The notes below the pieces were generated by a model, which saw only the letters and a program-made list of their open reading frames with translations, was not told the DNA's origin and did not search any database. A stretch of DNA of 13,074 nucleotides from positions 1 to 13,074 of the forward strand of contig DASUAL010000037.1 of assembly GCA_035763805.1 (NCBI GenBank), given 5' to 3'. This document shows positions 12,308-13,074 of this stretch, piece after piece; positions within the stretch are counted from its first letter, which is position 1; each line of letters opens with the position of its first letter. The stretch comes from DASUAL01 sp035763805. Lineage in GTDB: Bacteria > Gemmatimonadota > Gemmatimonadetes > Gemmatimonadales > GWC2-71-9. Both the position numbers and the translations under genes were made by a program.

Positions 12308-13074
12308 GTGGCCTATCTGGAGGCGGGGCCGGCGGCGAGTGGCCCGCTGGTGCGCGACGTCCTGGGCCTCGCGCGCACTCCGCGCGGCCTGGCCGACCGC
12401 ATCGCGCGGGCGCTGCTGGCGGAGGATCCGCGCGTGACCCGCACGGGCGACGGCCGCTGGGCGCTCGCGGTCGGCGGCGCGGCGCCCCCCCCCGCCCTCG
12501 ACGCCTGCCGCTTCGCGGTCGTGGACGTGGAGGCGACGGGCACGAGCCCGCGGCGAGGGGCTCGCGTGATCGAGGTCGCGATCGCCACGATCGTCGGCGG
12601 GGACGTGCACCTCGCCTACGAGACGCTGGTCAACCCCGGCCTGCCGATCGGGCCGTTCGTCAGCCGCCTCACCGGCATCACGGACGCGATGGTGCGGGAC
12701 GCGCCGGTGTTCGACCGTGTCGCGGACGACGTGCTCGGCGCGCTCGCGGGCGCCGTGTTCGTGGCGCATCACGCCCGGTTCGACTGGACGTTCGTCTCCG
12801 CCGAGCTGCAGAGCGCACGCGCGCTGCACCTGGCGGGCCCGCGCCTGTGCACGGTGCGCCTGGCGCGCCGCCTGCTCCCCGCGCTCGCGAGCCGGAGCCT
12901 GGACGCGCTGGCGCACTATTTCGGGTTCGAGGTCGCCGGCCGCCATCGCGCGGGGCCCGACGCGCTCGCGGCGGCGCGGATCCTGGGGCGGCTGCTGGGC
13001 ATCGCGAGGGATCTAGGAGCCACGACGCTGGAGGACCTCGGGAAAGTGCGGAATGCGGATTGCGGAATGCGGAA
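12308..13074 (+). CDS. DEDDh-family 3'-5' exonuclease (DnaQ/PolC epsilon-like), 3' end outside window
   Basis: The open frame runs without a stop to the right edge. The exonuclease core is clear: ExoI motif VVDVEATGTSP (D codon at 12524, E at 12530), ExoII HHARFDW (D codon at 12782), ExoIII HRAGPDA (H at 12944, D at 12959), the H-x4-D spacing of DEDDh enzymes. In front lies about 60 residues of helical, winged-helix-like sequence (LVRDVLGL to DGRWAL), separated from the core by a proline linker containing a run of nine C. Similar N-terminal extensions occur in epsilon-like exonucleases, some fused to a C-terminal GIY-YIG domain; that part would be off the edge here. The start is uncertain: GTG at 12308 is the first standard start, while CTG at 12260 would give a CTGA overlap with arcA and 16 more residues. 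The last codons are heptamer repeat. Confidence 0.85.
   Translation, partial: MAYLEAGPAASGPLVRDVLGLARTPRGLADRIARALLAEDPRVTRTGDGRWALAVGGAAPPPALDACRFAVVDVEATGTSPRRGARVIEVAIATIVGGDVHLAYETLVNPGLPIGPFVSRLTGITDAMVRDAPVFDRVADDVLGALAGAVFVAHHARFDWTFVSAELQSARALHLAGPRLCTVRLARRLLPALASRSLDALAHYFGFEVAGRHRAGPDALAAARILGRLLGIARDLGATTLEDLGKVRNADCGMR
13048..13074 (+). repeat. Heptamer array at the right edge, in frame with the exonuclease gene
   Basis: GCGGAAT, GCGGATT, GCGGAAT and a cut-off GCGGAA are in tandem up to the last base. The exonuclease frame reads through them as RNADCGMR, close to the repeat-encoded RNAECGI in RsmA. Whether the array continues, has an opposed partner, or ends the gene cannot be seen. 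Confidence 0.85.

Noticed and set aside
11843..12946. Long minus-strand open frame across the arcA end and exonuclease gene
   Set aside because: It is antisense to the DEDDh motifs and to the arcA active-site cysteine; its composition is that of a GC-rich shadow frame.

Overview
The window is about 13 kb of GC-rich bacterial chromosome carrying mostly housekeeping genes. The composition, frequent GTG/TTG starts, nearly continuous same-strand coding and interspersed 7-bp repeats suggest an uncultured or little-studied GC-rich soil or sediment phylum. Gemmatimonadota is my first guess, but it is a guess: nothing here fixes the taxon. No rRNA, tRNA, CRISPR array, transposase or phage gene is visible.

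Positions 1-9910 hold ten plus-strand genes packed like one long operon: dnaG (5' truncated), a coiled-coil zinc-ribbon protein, recJ, rsmD, coaD, a phosphotransacetylase (pta-like), a STAS anti-anti-sigma factor, an RsbW-like anti-sigma kinase, a GAF-SpoIIE PP2C phosphatase, rsmA and rex. Most junctions are 1-4 nt stop/start overlaps (ATGA, GTGA, TTGA, TAGTG). The main break is the 77-nt recJ-rsmD gap, filled with heptamer repeats that can fold into a hairpin. A perfect Rex operator fills the 19-nt gap before rex, so rex probably has its own autoregulated promoter.

Positions 9907-10902 carry a minus-strand DUF1835-family gene that converges on rex with overlapping stops. It diverges from an arginine deiminase gene (11031-12263) across a 128-nt region holding heptamer repeats, an 18-bp palindrome and candidate -10 boxes. 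The deiminase is followed closely by a DEDDh exonuclease gene that runs off the right edge.

Functionally the genes cover replication priming and recombination (dnaG, recJ, exonuclease), rRNA methylation (rsmD, rsmA), CoA and acetyl-phosphate metabolism (coaD, pta), a complete three-protein partner-switching module whose sigma factor is not in view, and NADH/NAD+ sensing (rex).

The most unusual feature is a family of short tandem repeats. GCSGAAT-type heptamers occur at five places, including an inverted pair translated in frame within rsmA and an array at the tail of the exonuclease gene. Other short tandem repeats are translated in dnaG (10-bp unit) and pta (GCCTCCC). No clear candidate for an undescribed multi-gene defence or biosynthetic system was found.
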